From Selenomonadales bacterium (GTDB taxonomy: Bacteria; Bacillota; Negativicutes; Sporomusales; UBA7701), in contig JAHDOI010000057.1 in NCBI GenBank assembly GCA_018434945.1, positions 1 through 64,000 of the forward strand: DNA of 64,000 bases, read 5' to 3'. The notes under the pieces were generated by a model that was not told where the DNA came from, searched no databases, and worked only from the letters and a program-made list of their open reading frames with translations. This document shows, one piece after another, positions 43,527 through 52,744 of the stretch. Within the stretch, counting starts at the first letter, position 1; each line of letters starts with the position of its first letter. The position numbers and the translations under genes were made by a program.

Positions 43527-43555
43527 TGGTAAAACCGGCCAAAAAATAGTATAAT
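43527..43555 (+). promoter_or_regulatory. Candidate promoter of the C69 dipeptidase gene
   Basis: A perfect -10 TATAAT (43550-43555) with a weak -35 TGGTAA (43527-43532) 17 bases upstream, about 98 bases before the GTG start. Confidence 0.5.
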
Positions 43556-43653
43556 AGCAGCAGGCTATTTCCCAAGCTGCCGTCAGCTGGTGCAACAAAA
43601 AAGCCGGAAAGGGGATTAAAAAGGCCATCTGTTACTCGAAAGGAGCGATCATT

Positions 43654-45396
43654 GTGAAGAGATTACTGCTATTGCTGCTTATCCTGATCTGCACGACTGT
43701 CGCCGCCTCTCCCGTGTCTGCCTGCACCACGACCATCGTAGGCAAAGACGCCTCCGCCGACGGGTCAGTGCTGGTTTCCCACTCTGACGACGGTTTGAGC
43801 GACGGCAGGCTTGTTTATGTCCCGGCAAAAGACCATAAACCGGGTTCGCTCCGGCCAGTATTCTATTCCCACTGCGCCCTGGACTTCAAACCCCAGTGGG
43901 GAGCGAGCGAAGTACATCGCATAGTAACCAAGGATCGCGGCCCCGGATACGATACCGGCGACGCCCCCCCGAGCGTACCGCTGGGCTATATCCCCCAGGT
44001 CGCCCATACATACGCTTATTTTGACGCCAACTACGGCATCATGAACGAACATCAGGTCTCCATCGGAGAATGCACCGATAAAGCCAAGGTGCACCCCGAG
44101 CCCGAACCGGGCAAGCGGATCTTTTACTCTTCAGAGCTCTCCCGTGTCGCGCTCGAGCGGACCAAAACGGCCCGCGAGGCCGTGAAACTCATGGGCGAAC
44201 TCATCGAAAAATACGGCTACTACGGCACCGGCGAGACCTTGCTCGTGGCCGACCCCAACGAAGGCTGGGTCATGGAAATGTGCGGCTACGACATGGACGG
44301 CACCGGCGGCGTGTGGGTGGCCCAGCGCGTGCCTGACGACCAGTTCTTCGTGGCCGCTAACCAGTTCCGCATCCGCGAAGTTCGTGAAGGCGACCCGGAT
44401 ATGATGTATTCCGCCAATATATTCGCAGTCGCCCGGCAAAAGGGCTGGTGGGCCCCCGCGAACGGCCCCCTCGACTTCACCAGTGTTTACGGCGACGGCG
44501 AATTCCACCACCCCTACTATTCCCTCCGCCGCGTATGGCGCGCCCAGTCCCTGGCGGCGCCATCGCTCAACCTGCCGGCCTGGGTCGAAGGACCGTTCAC
44601 GCGCGCCTATCCGTTTGCCATCAAACCGGACCGCAAGCTGACCGTCAAAGACCTCTTCTCCATCCACCGCGACAACTATGAAGGGACGGAATTCGACCTC
44701 ACCAAAGGTCTGGCGGCGGGCCCCTTCGGGAACCCCAACCGTTTTGAAGGCCAGGCCGAATCCGTGGCCGATAAGGAAGGCCGCCTCACCCCGCTGGTCG
44801 GAGAATTCGAACGCCCGCTGAACATCTACCGTTGCGTCTATGCTTATGTCAACCAATCTCGCAGCTGGCTTCCCGACGCCATCGGCGGACTTACCTGGTT
44901 CGGCCCCGACCGCCCGGCCACGGCCGTACTGATGCCCTTCTACGCCGGCGCGCTCGACCTGCCTGCTCCCATACAACACGCCGACATTCTCAAATTCGAC
45001 CGCGGCAGCATGTGGACGGCCTTCAACTATGTGGCCAACTACGCCATGCTGAAATACTCGTACATGATCAAAGACATCCATGTAGTCCGCGACCGGTTCG
45101 AAACAACCGCCTTTGCCAAACAGCGCGAGGTGGAAGATAGCGCCCTGGCTCTCTGGAACAACGGCGACGAAAAAGGCGCCCGTCGCCTGCTCACCGGCTA
45201 CAGCGACACCCTCGCCAGCGACGTCCTCAGGGAATGGTGGACGCTGTCGGAAACCCTTTACCTGAAATACAACGACGGTTACCTGAACACCAGCAAAGGC
45301 ATCGCCCAGGCCGTGTTCTACCCAACGTGGTGGCTCAAGCAAGTCGGCTTTGAAGACGGGCCCACCAGTTACCAGAAAAAACAACCGGCGCGATAG
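43654..45396 (+). CDS. Secreted C69-family dipeptidase
   Basis: A 580-residue exported N-terminal-nucleophile hydrolase of peptidase family C69 (PepD-like). A Sec signal (residues 1-23, hydrophobic LLLLLLILI) is cut before CTTTIVGKDASADGSVL, which exposes the catalytic Cys at the new N-terminus. NYGIMNEHQVSIGECT near 129-144, ETLLVADPNEGWVMEM near 195-210 and FFVAANQFRIRE near 229 are family blocks. It would cleave dipeptides outside the cytoplasmic membrane, a nutritional role. The GTG start has AAAGGAG upstream. It stands alone, transcribed away from the GT9 gene. Confidence 0.88.
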   Translation: MKRLLLLLLILICTTVAASPVSACTTTIVGKDASADGSVLVSHSDDGLSDGRLVYVPAKDHKPGSLRPVFYSHCALDFKPQWGASEVHRIVTKDRGPGYDTGDAPPSVPLGYIPQVAHTYAYFDANYGIMNEHQVSIGECTDKAKVHPEPEPGKRIFYSSELSRVALERTKTAREAVKLMGELIEKYGYYGTGETLLVADPNEGWVMEMCGYDMDGTGGVWVAQRVPDDQFFVAANQFRIREVREGDPDMMYSANIFAVARQKGWWAPANGPLDFTSVYGDGEFHHPYYSLRRVWRAQSLAAPSLNLPAWVEGPFTRAYPFAIKPDRKLTVKDLFSIHRDNYEGTEFDLTKGLAAGPFGNPNRFEGQAESVADKEGRLTPLVGEFERPLNIYRCVYAYVNQSRSWLPDAIGGLTWFGPDRPATAVLMPFYAGALDLPAPIQHADILKFDRGSMWTAFNYVANYAMLKYSYMIKDIHVVRDRFETTAFAKQREVEDSALALWNNGDEKGARRLLTGYSDTLASDVLREWWTLSETLYLKYNDGYLNTSKGIAQAVFYPTWWLKQVGFEDGPTSYQKKQPAR

Positions 45397-45768
45397 CCAC
45401 AGCCCTGACAGGCACATCTCCGGCAATTGATGTGCCTGTCGCCCCACACACCGGCCGTATCCAAAAAGTGACATAAACGGTTGCGGCTCAGGACACCCTA
45501 CATTAAGGGCGGAGCGCATAATCGCCTCCCCCTGGCTGTATCAGGACGCCTTCATGCTGCCCGCCGCGCTAATCGCACAAAAACCAGAGTATATCGGGAT
45601 TAACTGGGATTTAAGCATATTGATATATTGAGATACGGCGCGGGTGAAGACAGACTGGTACGAAAAAAACCTCGCCACTTCCGGCCCGGCATAAGACATT
45701 GTTGGTAGCCTTGGTGGTTCCCGGCTCTGACATCCCGGCAAAAGCGGCATTATATGGGAGGGATCGAC
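45397..45768. other. Intergenic region (372 bases) with a hairpin
   Basis: Between the dipeptidase and ribonuclease J genes. A GACAGGCACAT / ATGTGCCTGTC hairpin at 45407-45440 follows the dipeptidase stop and may terminate it, although there is no T-run. The rest holds no convincing gene, riboswitch or -35/-10 pair that I can see. Confidence 0.45.
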
Positions 45769-47430
45769 TTGGACAATCAGGACAAGCTTATGATCATCCC
45801 CCTTGGCGGACTCGGCGAGATCGGCAAGAACCTCACGGTATTCAGATATGGCGACGACATCGTCGTCCTGGACTGCGGGCTTGCGTTCCCCGACGAAGAC
45901 ATGCTGGGCATCGATCTCGTAATACCCGACATGACCTACCTCCTCGACAACAAGGACAAAATCCGCGCCGTCGTCCTCACCCACGGTCATGAGGACCACA
46001 TCGGCTCGCTTTTCTATCTTCTGCGCAACGCCGACGTCCCCGTCTACGGCTCCAGGCTCACTCTCGGCCTGGTGGAAGGCCGCCTCAAAGAAAACAACGT
46101 CACCGACCGCAAGCTGATTCCGGTCGCCGCCGGGGACACGATCAAGGCCGGACGGTTCGAAATCGGCTTCATCCGCGTCAACCACTCGATCGCCGACGCT
46201 CTGGGCGTCTACTTCCGCACCCCGGTGGGGGTAGTCGTCCACACCGGCGACTTCAAGATCGACCAGACCCCGGTCGACGGTAAAATCATCGACATCCACA
46301 AGTTCGCCGAACTTGGCGACCATGGCGTGCTTGTCCTCCTGTCCGACAGCACGAATGCCGAACGGCCGGGATATACAAAATCGGAGCTCACCGTCAGCGA
46401 GGCGCTGGACGCGATGTTCGCCGATGTCAGCGGGCGGATAATCCTCACCACCTTCGCCTCCAACGTCTCCCGCCTGCAGCAGGCCATCAACGCCGGCTGC
46501 AAATACGGCCGCAAGGTCGCCGTACTGGGCAGGAGCATGGTTAACGTCGTCACCAAAGCCATCGAGCTTGGCTATATCGTCGTTCCCGAGGGCGTCCTCA
46601 TCGACATCGACGAGATCAACCGCTACCCCGCCAACCGCATCCTCATCCTCACCACCGGCAGCCAGGGCGAGCCGATGGCCGCCCTCAGCCGCCTGGCGAA
46701 CGGCAGCCACCGCAACGTCGAGCTCAACCCCGGCGACACGGTGGTCATCTCGGCCACGCCCATCCCCGGCAACGAGCGTTCGGTCGGCAGGATCATCGAC
46801 GGCCTTCTGCGGCTCGGCGTGGAAGTTATCTACGAAAAGTCCTCAGGCATCCACGTTTCCGGCCACGCCAGCCAGGAAGAGCTCAAACTCATCCTCAACC
46901 TCGTCCGCCCCAAATACCTCATCCCCGTCCACGGCGAATTCCGCATGCTGAAAAGCCACGGCAAAATTGCCGAAGGCGTCGGCATCCCCAAAGAAAACAT
47001 CTTCTTCGGCGAAAATGGCCATGTATTCGAATTCACCGCCGACAGCGGCCGCTTCGCGGGTAAAGTGCCCGCCGGCCAGGTCTTCGTCGACGGCTCCGGT
47101 ATCGGCGACGTCGGCAACATCGTCATCAGAGACCGTCGCCAACTGTCGCAGGAGGGCGTCATGATCGTCGTCCTCGCCCTTGACAAGCAGCGGGGCTGCC
47201 TGGTATCGGGGCCGGACATCATTTCGCGCGGCTTCATCTACATGCGCGACTCCGAAGAACTGATAAGGGAAGCCCGCAAAGTCGTCAAAGACGTGCTCGA
47301 ACGCGGCGAGAACAAACCGATAACAGAATGGGCCCCTGTGAAAAGCAGCGTCCGCGACGCCCTCGGCAAATACCTGTTCAACAAAACCGGCCGCAAACCG
47401 GTTATCCTCACAATCATCATCGAATTATAA
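45769..47430 (+). CDS. rnj: Ribonuclease J
   Basis: A 553-residue metallo-beta-lactamase/beta-CASP nuclease with 5'-3' exo- and endonuclease activity in mRNA decay and rRNA maturation. Motifs are IPLGGLGEIGKNL near residue 10, the zinc motif LTHGHEDHIGS near 69-79, VVHTGDFKID near 160, LLSDSTNAERPG near 189-200 and the beta-CASP GSQGEPMAALSRLA near 300. The C-terminal domain ends FNKTGRKPVILTIIIEL. TTG at 45769 is chosen because GGGAGGGATC lies just upstream; an in-frame ATG at 45754 lies inside that ribosome site. Single-gene unit with its own terminator. Confidence 0.93.
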   Translation: MDNQDKLMIIPLGGLGEIGKNLTVFRYGDDIVVLDCGLAFPDEDMLGIDLVIPDMTYLLDNKDKIRAVVLTHGHEDHIGSLFYLLRNADVPVYGSRLTLGLVEGRLKENNVTDRKLIPVAAGDTIKAGRFEIGFIRVNHSIADALGVYFRTPVGVVVHTGDFKIDQTPVDGKIIDIHKFAELGDHGVLVLLSDSTNAERPGYTKSELTVSEALDAMFADVSGRIILTTFASNVSRLQQAINAGCKYGRKVAVLGRSMVNVVTKAIELGYIVVPEGVLIDIDEINRYPANRILILTTGSQGEPMAALSRLANGSHRNVELNPGDTVVISATPIPGNERSVGRIIDGLLRLGVEVIYEKSSGIHVSGHASQEELKLILNLVRPKYLIPVHGEFRMLKSHGKIAEGVGIPKENIFFGENGHVFEFTADSGRFAGKVPAGQVFVDGSGIGDVGNIVIRDRRQLSQEGVMIVVLALDKQRGCLVSGPDIISRGFIYMRDSEELIREARKVVKDVLERGENKPITEWAPVKSSVRDALGKYLFNKTGRKPVILTIIIEL

Positions 47431-47444
47431 GCCTGCCTCGCCCC

Positions 47445-47478
47445 AAGGCGCGGAACGATGACGTTCCGCGCCTTTTAA
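47445..47478 (+). terminator. Terminator after rnj
   Basis: A perfect 12-bp stem (47445-47456 with 47463-47474) followed by TTTTAA, 15 bases after the rnj stop. Confidence 0.85.
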
Positions 47479-47557
47479 CTCGCAGGTATACCAATTTCCG
47501 ATTCAGCCACGACGCAGGAATTACGAAAAACGCAGCAGCAAAATTTTTTTGCCCGAC

Positions 47558-47577
47558 TTTGAGAAATTTTTCACAAA
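47558..47577. promoter_or_regulatory. Rex-like operator upstream of the hnd operon
   Basis: TTTGAGAA-ATTT-TTCACAAA differs from a perfect Rex palindrome (TTTGTGAA-N4-TTCACAAA) at one base and lies directly before the -35 box. A weaker copy, AAGTTAA-AATT-TTCACAA (47617-47634), lies just after the -10 box. Confidence 0.55.
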
Positions 47578-47581
47578 ATTA

Positions 47582-47610
47582 TTGCCAACCAAGTCCCGGG
47601 GGTGTACACT
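47582..47610 (+). promoter_or_regulatory. Sigma-A promoter of the hnd operon
   Basis: TTGCCA (47582-47587), 17-base spacer, TACACT (47605-47610), about 44 bases before hndA. Confidence 0.6.
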
Positions 47611-47653
47611 AAAAGTAAGTTAAAATTTTCACAATATCAATGGAGGTCACGCC

Positions 47654-48130
47654 ATGAAAGCTGCGATCGACTTCGGGGAAATGGATGCCATTCTGACAAA
47701 ATACGGACACAAAGCGAACAATATAATCCCCATCCTCCAGGACACCCAGGCGAAATACCGCTACCTCCCCCGCGAAGCCTTCTCCTACCTTTCCGAGAAA
47801 CTGGGCATCAGCACCGCCAAGATTTACAGCGTCGCGACCTTTTACGAGAACTTCTCCCTCGAACCCAAGGGCAAATACGTCATAAAGGTCTGTGACGGCA
47901 CCGCCTGCCATGTCAGGAAATCCATCCCCATCCTCGAACGCCTGCGGAAAGAACTCGCGCTGTCGGAAACCAAGGTGACGACCGACGACCTCCTCTTCAC
48001 CGTCGAAACCGTCTCCTGTCTCGGCGCGTGCGGCCTGGCCCCCGTGCTGACCGTCAACGACAAAGTCTACCCCGCCATGACGCCGGACAAGACCAGCGAG
48101 CTGCTTGCGAAACTCAAGGAGGCGAACTGA
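47654..48130 (+). CDS. hndA: Hydrogenase NuoE-like 2Fe-2S subunit (HndA)
   Basis: A 158-residue thioredoxin-like 2Fe-2S subunit of the NuoE/HndA family. The four ligands are in CDGTACHVR near residues 82-90 and CLGACGLAP near 121-129. It passes electrons between the NAD(P)H-handling flavoprotein and the hydrogenase subunit. ATG at 47654 follows GGAGGTCACG. It is the first gene of a four-gene operon under a promoter flanked by Rex-like sites, followed by the NuoF-like gene with one base between them. Confidence 0.92.
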   Translation: MKAAIDFGEMDAILTKYGHKANNIIPILQDTQAKYRYLPREAFSYLSEKLGISTAKIYSVATFYENFSLEPKGKYVIKVCDGTACHVRKSIPILERLRKELALSETKVTTDDLLFTVETVSCLGACGLAPVLTVNDKVYPAMTPDKTSELLAKLKEAN

Positions 48131-48131
48131 T

Positions 48132-50006
48132 ATGCTGCTAACGAGGGAAGATCTGCAGAACGCCCGGACACAGTACAAGACCGCCCTCGACGCCCAGCGG
48201 ACGAAAATCCTCGTCTGCGCCGGCACAGGCTGTGTCGCCGGCGGATCGCTCGACATCCACGCCGAACTCGTCAGACTGGTGAAAGAACGGGACATCTGCT
48301 GCGATGTGGACCTCGAGCACGAGCCCCACGACGACTCGGTCGGCGTCAAAAAAAGCGGCTGCCACGGTTTCTGCGAGATGGGGCCGCTGGTCAGGATCGA
48401 GCCGCAGGGCTGGCTGTATATAAAGGTCAAGCCCGAGGACTGTGCCGAGATCGTCGCCGAAACGGTCATCGGCGGCAAATTCATCGACAGGCTGGCCTAC
48501 AGGAAGAACGGCGAGACCTACCAGACCCAGGAGAACATCCCCTTTTACAAAAAGCAGACCCGGCTGGTACTTGAGCACTGCGGCCACATCGACGCCACCT
48601 CAATCAAAGAATACCTCGCCCTCAGCGGCTACGCCGCCCTCGAAAAAGCTCTTTTCGCCATGACGCCCGACGAGATCGTCACGGAGATCGACGAATCGAA
48701 CCTCAGGGGCCGCGGCGGCGGCGGTTATCCGGCCGGCCGCAAATGGTCCCAGGTCAAGAGGCAGAAAGAAAATCAAAAGTACGTCGTCTGCAACGGCGAC
48801 GAAGGCGACCCGGGCGCTTTCATGGACAGGAGCGTCATGGAAGGCGACCCCCACCGCATGCTCGAAGGCATGATCATCGCCGGCTACGCCTGCGGCGCCT
48901 CCCAAGGCTATATATATGTACGGGCCGAGTATCCCCTGGCGATCGACCGCCTGGAGACGGCGATCGCCGAAGCCAGGGAATGCGGGCTGCTGGGCAAGAA
49001 CATCCTCGGCTCAGGGTTCGACTTCGACATCGCGATCAGCAAAGGCGCCGGCGCCTTCGTCTGCGGCGAAGGCAGCGCCCTCACCGCCTCCATCGAGGGC
49101 AACCGCGGCATGCCGCGGGTCAAGCCGCCCCGCACAGTCGAACAGGGCTTGTTCGGCAAGCCCACCGTTCTCAACAACGTCGAAACCTTCGCCAACGTGC
49201 CGCTCATCATCCTTAAAGGAGCAGCCTGGTACAAGACTATCGGCCCGGAGAAAAGCCCCGGCACCAAAGCCTTCGCCCTCACCGGCAACATTGAGAACAC
49301 CGGCCTGATCGAAGTCCCCATGGGCACCACCCTCAAAGAAGTCATCTTCGACATCGGCGGCGGGATCCGCGGCGGCGCCGGCTTCAAGGCGGTGCAGATC
49401 GGCGGCCCCTCCGGCGGCTGCCTCACCAGCCGGCACCTCGACCTGCCGCTCGACTTCGACTCGCTCAAAAAAGCCGGTGCCATGATCGGCTCCGGCGGGC
49501 TGGTCGTCATGGACGAACACACCTGCATGGTCGAAGTGGCCCGCTTCTTCATGAACTTCACCCAGAACGAATCGTGCGGCAAATGCCTGCCCTGCCGCGA
49601 AGGCACCAAGCGCATGCTCGAGATCCTCGAGCGCATCGTCGCCGGTCAGGGCGAAGAAGGCGACATCGACATGCTGCTTGAGCTGGCAGACACCATCTCC
49701 TCCACCGCCCTGTGCGGCCTCGGCAAAACCGCCGCCTTCCCGGTCGTCAGCACGGTCAAATATTTCCGCGACGAATACGAAGCCCACGTCAACGAAAAAC
49801 GCTGTCCGTCCAAGACCTGCCAGAAGCTCAGGAAGATATTCATCGACGCCACCCTCTGCAAGGGCTGCTCGAAATGCGCGCGCCTCTGTCCGGTCGGAGC
49901 CATCTCGGGCGTCATCAAGGAACCGTTCGTCATCGATGCAGGCAAATGCGTAAAATGCGGCGCGTGTATCGAAGCATGCGCCTTCAAGGCGATAAAGGAG
50001 GACTGA
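48132..50006 (+). CDS. hndC: Hydrogenase NuoF-like flavoprotein subunit (HndC)
   Basis: A 624-residue flavoprotein. An N-terminal 2Fe-2S thioredoxin-like domain (residues 1-120; CAGTGCVAGG near 27-36, CHGFCEMGP) is followed by the NuoF core, with NADH-site GRGGGGYPAGRKW near 191-203, FMN-site GDEGDPGAFMDR near 220-231, and the 4Fe-4S ligands in ESCGKCLPCREGT near 477-489. The C-terminal ferredoxin domain carries CKGCSKCARLCP and CVKCGACIEAC. This architecture is typical of HydB/HndC of electron-bifurcating hydrogenases, where the FMN is the proposed bifurcation site. ATG at 48132 follows AAGGAGG. Confidence 0.92.
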   Translation: MLLTREDLQNARTQYKTALDAQRTKILVCAGTGCVAGGSLDIHAELVRLVKERDICCDVDLEHEPHDDSVGVKKSGCHGFCEMGPLVRIEPQGWLYIKVKPEDCAEIVAETVIGGKFIDRLAYRKNGETYQTQENIPFYKKQTRLVLEHCGHIDATSIKEYLALSGYAALEKALFAMTPDEIVTEIDESNLRGRGGGGYPAGRKWSQVKRQKENQKYVVCNGDEGDPGAFMDRSVMEGDPHRMLEGMIIAGYACGASQGYIYVRAEYPLAIDRLETAIAEARECGLLGKNILGSGFDFDIAISKGAGAFVCGEGSALTASIEGNRGMPRVKPPRTVEQGLFGKPTVLNNVETFANVPLIILKGAAWYKTIGPEKSPGTKAFALTGNIENTGLIEVPMGTTLKEVIFDIGGGIRGGAGFKAVQIGGPSGGCLTSRHLDLPLDFDSLKKAGAMIGSGGLVVMDEHTCMVEVARFFMNFTQNESCGKCLPCREGTKRMLEILERIVAGQGEEGDIDMLLELADTISSTALCGLGKTAAFPVVSTVKYFRDEYEAHVNEKRCPSKTCQKLRKIFIDATLCKGCSKCARLCPVGAISGVIKEPFVIDAGKCVKCGACIEACAFKAIKED

Positions 50007-50010
50007 CGCC

Positions 50011-51699
50011 GTGAGCACCGAGTTCATGCTGATCGACAACGTCCCGGTGGAAATAGCCGGGGAGAAAAACATCCTCGCCGTCATCCGCAAGGCAGGCATA
50101 GAACTGCCCACCTTCTGCTACTACTCCGAGTTGTCGGTCTACGGCGCCTGCCGCATGTGCGTCGTCGAAGACAAGTGGGGCGATATCCACGCCTCCTGCT
50201 CCACCCCGCCCAAGGCCGGCATGGAGATTCGCACAAATACCCCCCGGCTGCGCAAATACCGCAAGATGATTCTCGAACTCTTCCTTTCCAATCACTGCCG
50301 CGACTGCACCACCTGCGAGAAGAACGGCAAATGCAAACTGCAGGAACTCGCCCAGCGGTTCGGCATCAAACAGGTCCGCTTCAACAACACTTCCGGCGAA
50401 CCCGACCTCGATACCTCCTCGCTCTGCATCGTCCGCGACCGCAGCAAATGCATCCTCTGCGGCGACTGCGTCAGGATGTGCGACGAAGTCCAGAAAGTAG
50501 GCGCCATCGACTTCGCCCACCGCGGCTCGAAGATGCGCGTCAGCCCCGCCTTCGACGAACCGATCGCCAAAACGAACTGTGTCGGCTGCGGCCAATGCGC
50601 GGCCGTCTGCCCGACCGGCGCCATCGTCGTCCGCGACGACACCGCCCGGCTGTGGCACGACATCAGCGACAGGGACGCCAAAGTCGTCGTCCAGATCGCC
50701 CCGGCCGTCAGGGTCGGCATCGGCAAGGAATTCGGCCTCGCCGAAGGCGAGAACGTCATGGGCCGCATCGTCGCCGCCCTGAGGCGCATGGGCTTCGACG
50801 AAGTGTTCGACACCTCGACAGGCGCCGACCTCACCGTCCTCGAAGAAGCGGGCGAATTCCTGGCGAGGCTGCACAAGGGCGAGAAACTGCCGCTCTTCAC
50901 CTCCTGCTGTCCGGCATGGATCCAGTACGCCGAAAACAACTACCCCGAGCTTATGCCCAACATCTCCACCTGCCGCTCGCCGATGCAGATGTTCGCCTCG
51001 GTGCTCAAAGAACATTACCGCCATTCCAACCGGCGGGTCGTCGTCGTCGCCGTCATGCCCTGCACCGCCAAGAAATTCGAGGCTGCCCGCGACGAATTCC
51101 GGGAAGACGGCATCCCCAACGTCGATTACGTCATAACCACCCAGGAACTTGTCAAGATGATCCGCGAGTCCGGCATCGTCTTCTCCGAGGTAGAGCCGGA
51201 ATCGGTCGACATGCCGTTCGGAGCCGTCAGCGGCGCCGGCGTCATCTTCGGGGTGACGGGCGGCGTCACCGAGGCGGTGATAAGGCGCCTCGCGGACGAC
51301 AAATCCGTATCCGCGCTCCGGGCGCTGGCCTTCACCGGCGTCCGCGGCCTTAAGGGCGTCAAGGAAGCCAGCATCGAATACGCCGGCCGTGAAGTCAGGA
51401 TCGCTATCGTCAGCGGCCTCAGGAACGCCGACAACCTCATCAGACAGATAAAAAGCGGTGAAAAGCATTACGACTTCCTCGAAATCATGGCCTGTCCGGG
51501 CGGCTGCATCGCCGGCGCCGGCCAGCCGGTCACGAACGAGGAGGGCAGAAAGCGCCGCAGCGCCGGCCTGTACGATTCCGACCGCATGAGCAGCATCAAA
51601 CGCTCGGAGGAAAACCCGGTGATAATGGCCCTCTACAGCGGCCTGCTCAAAGGCAAAGTGCACAACCTGCTCCACGTGGAGTATCGCAGAAAGGCGTGA
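50011..51699 (+). CDS. hndD: [FeFe] hydrogenase catalytic subunit (HndD, group A)
   Basis: A 562-residue [FeFe] hydrogenase. A 2Fe-2S plant-ferredoxin-like N-terminal domain (CYYSELSVYGACRMC near 36-50) is followed by a His-Cys3 4Fe-4S site (HCRDCTTCEKNGKC near 95-108) and a two-cluster ferredoxin domain (CILCGDCVRMC, CVGCGQCAAVCP). The H-cluster domain has L1 TSCCPAW near 299, L2 MPCTAKK near 354 and L3 MACPGGCIAGAGQ near 493. Soluble and cytosolic, with HndA and HndC it forms a trimeric, probably bifurcating H2-evolving or -oxidising enzyme using ferredoxin and NAD(H). GTG start at 50011 follows AAGGAGG. Confidence 0.93.
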   Translation: MSTEFMLIDNVPVEIAGEKNILAVIRKAGIELPTFCYYSELSVYGACRMCVVEDKWGDIHASCSTPPKAGMEIRTNTPRLRKYRKMILELFLSNHCRDCTTCEKNGKCKLQELAQRFGIKQVRFNNTSGEPDLDTSSLCIVRDRSKCILCGDCVRMCDEVQKVGAIDFAHRGSKMRVSPAFDEPIAKTNCVGCGQCAAVCPTGAIVVRDDTARLWHDISDRDAKVVVQIAPAVRVGIGKEFGLAEGENVMGRIVAALRRMGFDEVFDTSTGADLTVLEEAGEFLARLHKGEKLPLFTSCCPAWIQYAENNYPELMPNISTCRSPMQMFASVLKEHYRHSNRRVVVVAVMPCTAKKFEAARDEFREDGIPNVDYVITTQELVKMIRESGIVFSEVEPESVDMPFGAVSGAGVIFGVTGGVTEAVIRRLADDKSVSALRALAFTGVRGLKGVKEASIEYAGREVRIAIVSGLRNADNLIRQIKSGEKHYDFLEIMACPGGCIAGAGQPVTNEEGRKRRSAGLYDSDRMSSIKRSEENPVIMALYSGLLKGKVHNLLHVEYRRKA

Positions 51700-51706
51700 G
51701 TGCATC

Positions 51707-51979
51707 ATGAAAATCAGGGTCTGCATCGGCAGCGCCTGCCACCTCAAAGGGTCCTACAACGTCATCAACTCCCTCCAGCAGCTCGTCGAGGAATACCACA
51801 TCGCCGACGAGGTCGAAATCCACGCTTCATTCTGCCTCGGCCTCTGCTCCCAGGCCGTGTCGGTAAAGATCGACGACGGCGACGTGCAGAGCGTTTCCGG
51901 GGCGACAGTCCGGGACTTCTTCGCCAATAACGTCCTGACAGTCGTGCGGCCGCCGTCCTGCGCCCACACGGCTAAATAA
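51707..51979 (+). CDS. Small 2Fe-2S thioredoxin-like ferredoxin
   Basis: A 90-residue protein with a single thioredoxin-like 2Fe-2S domain. Ligands are in CIGSACHLKGS (residues 5-15) and CLGLCSQAV near 43-51. It resembles the C-terminal half of NuoE and the small HndB-type subunits. It starts seven bases after hndD, so it belongs to the operon and may be a fourth subunit or an electron carrier. ATG at 51707. A strong terminator follows. Confidence 0.85.
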   Translation: MKIRVCIGSACHLKGSYNVINSLQQLVEEYHIADEVEIHASFCLGLCSQAVSVKIDDGDVQSVSGATVRDFFANNVLTVVRPPSCAHTAK

Positions 51980-51992
51980 GCGCCTGAACGTG

Positions 51993-52027
51993 AAAAAGCT
52001 ACCGAGGACCGACCTCGGTAGCTTTTT
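51993..52027. terminator. Shared terminator between the two hydrogenase operons
   Basis: A 15-bp perfect stem (51993-52007 with 52013-52027) beginning with A5 and ending with T5; serves convergent operons from both sides. Confidence 0.9.
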
Positions 52028-52051
52028 CCGTTCCGCCGATACGGCGCGGCT

Positions 52052-52744
52052 CTATAATCCCTTCTGATAATCGGAGGCTTCCGCCCGGCCCAACACCGGT
52101 TCGATATCCTTCTCCACCCACAGCGGGTTATGGTCCGCCGCCTCGGCCAGCGGCTGCGTGCCGTCGCCGAACATCGCCTTGAACTCGCCCCAGTTGTAAA
52201 CGCCGAGAAACATGTGGACAAGGAGGAAGAGCCCCATGTAGAGGCCGAGAAGGAGATGGACCGTATTGGTTATGCCGATCAGCTCCTTTGGGGCCACCGG
52301 GATGAAGGCGTACAGTATCCAGCCGCTGACGATCAGGATGGGTCCGAAAAACAACAGGCACAGGCCGAAAATCTTCTGGCCGGAATTGACCTTGCCCATA
52401 GGGGGCACGGGGATCTTTTTGCCAAGCAGCATCTTCTGCGGATAGCCGCCGCCCACGAGCAGCCAGCCCACATCACGGTCGTCCCACGCGAAATTGCGGC
52501 GCATGAAGCCGGCGACGCGGTCGAGGCAGAACACCGCATAAAGGACGCAGGCGACGGTGAGGATGGCGGCGCCGACGATGTGGATCTTCATCGCCAGGTT
52601 GACAAATCCTTCGCTCCCCGGTTTGTACCAGATGATAAAGCCGGTGAACGCGGCCGGCAGGAAACCGAAGATCAGCCCCCAGTGGAAGAGGCGGGAGCAC
52701 ACCGGATGCTTGAGGACGCGCGGTCCGTCGTCGCGGTGGGTCAT
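52052..52744 (-). CDS. Cytochrome b subunit (formate dehydrogenase gamma/hydrogenase type)
   Basis: A 230-residue di-heme membrane cytochrome b related to FdnI/FdoI. Four predicted helices carry His at HPVCSRLFHWG near residues 13-23, KIHIVGA near 54 and HLLLGLYMGLFLLVHMF near 168-184, fitting two b hemes. It would move electrons between the exported hydrogenase and the quinone pool. ATG at 52744 overlaps the small-subunit stop (TGATG), and GGGAGGGAAAA precedes it. It is the last gene of hydA-hydB-cytochrome b. Confidence 0.88.
   Translation of the reverse strand: MTHRDDGPRVLKHPVCSRLFHWGLIFGFLPAAFTGFIIWYKPGSEGFVNLAMKIHIVGAAILTVACVLYAVFCLDRVAGFMRRNFAWDDRDVGWLLVGGGYPQKMLLGKKIPVPPMGKVNSGQKIFGLCLLFFGPILIVSGWILYAFIPVAPKELIGITNTVHLLLGLYMGLFLLVHMFLGVYNWGEFKAMFGDGTQPLAEAADHNPLWVEKDIEPVLGRAEASDYQKGL

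Noticed and set aside
45441-45768. T-box or other riboswitch leader of rnj, and an 18-codon frame at about 45560
   Set aside because: No T-box bulge sequence or conserved stem was found, and the short frame has no ribosome site.
47654-51699. Interpretation as a displaced nuoEFG module of complex I
   Set aside because: The third gene carries all three H-cluster motifs and is a hydrogenase, not NuoG; the set matches HndA/C/D.
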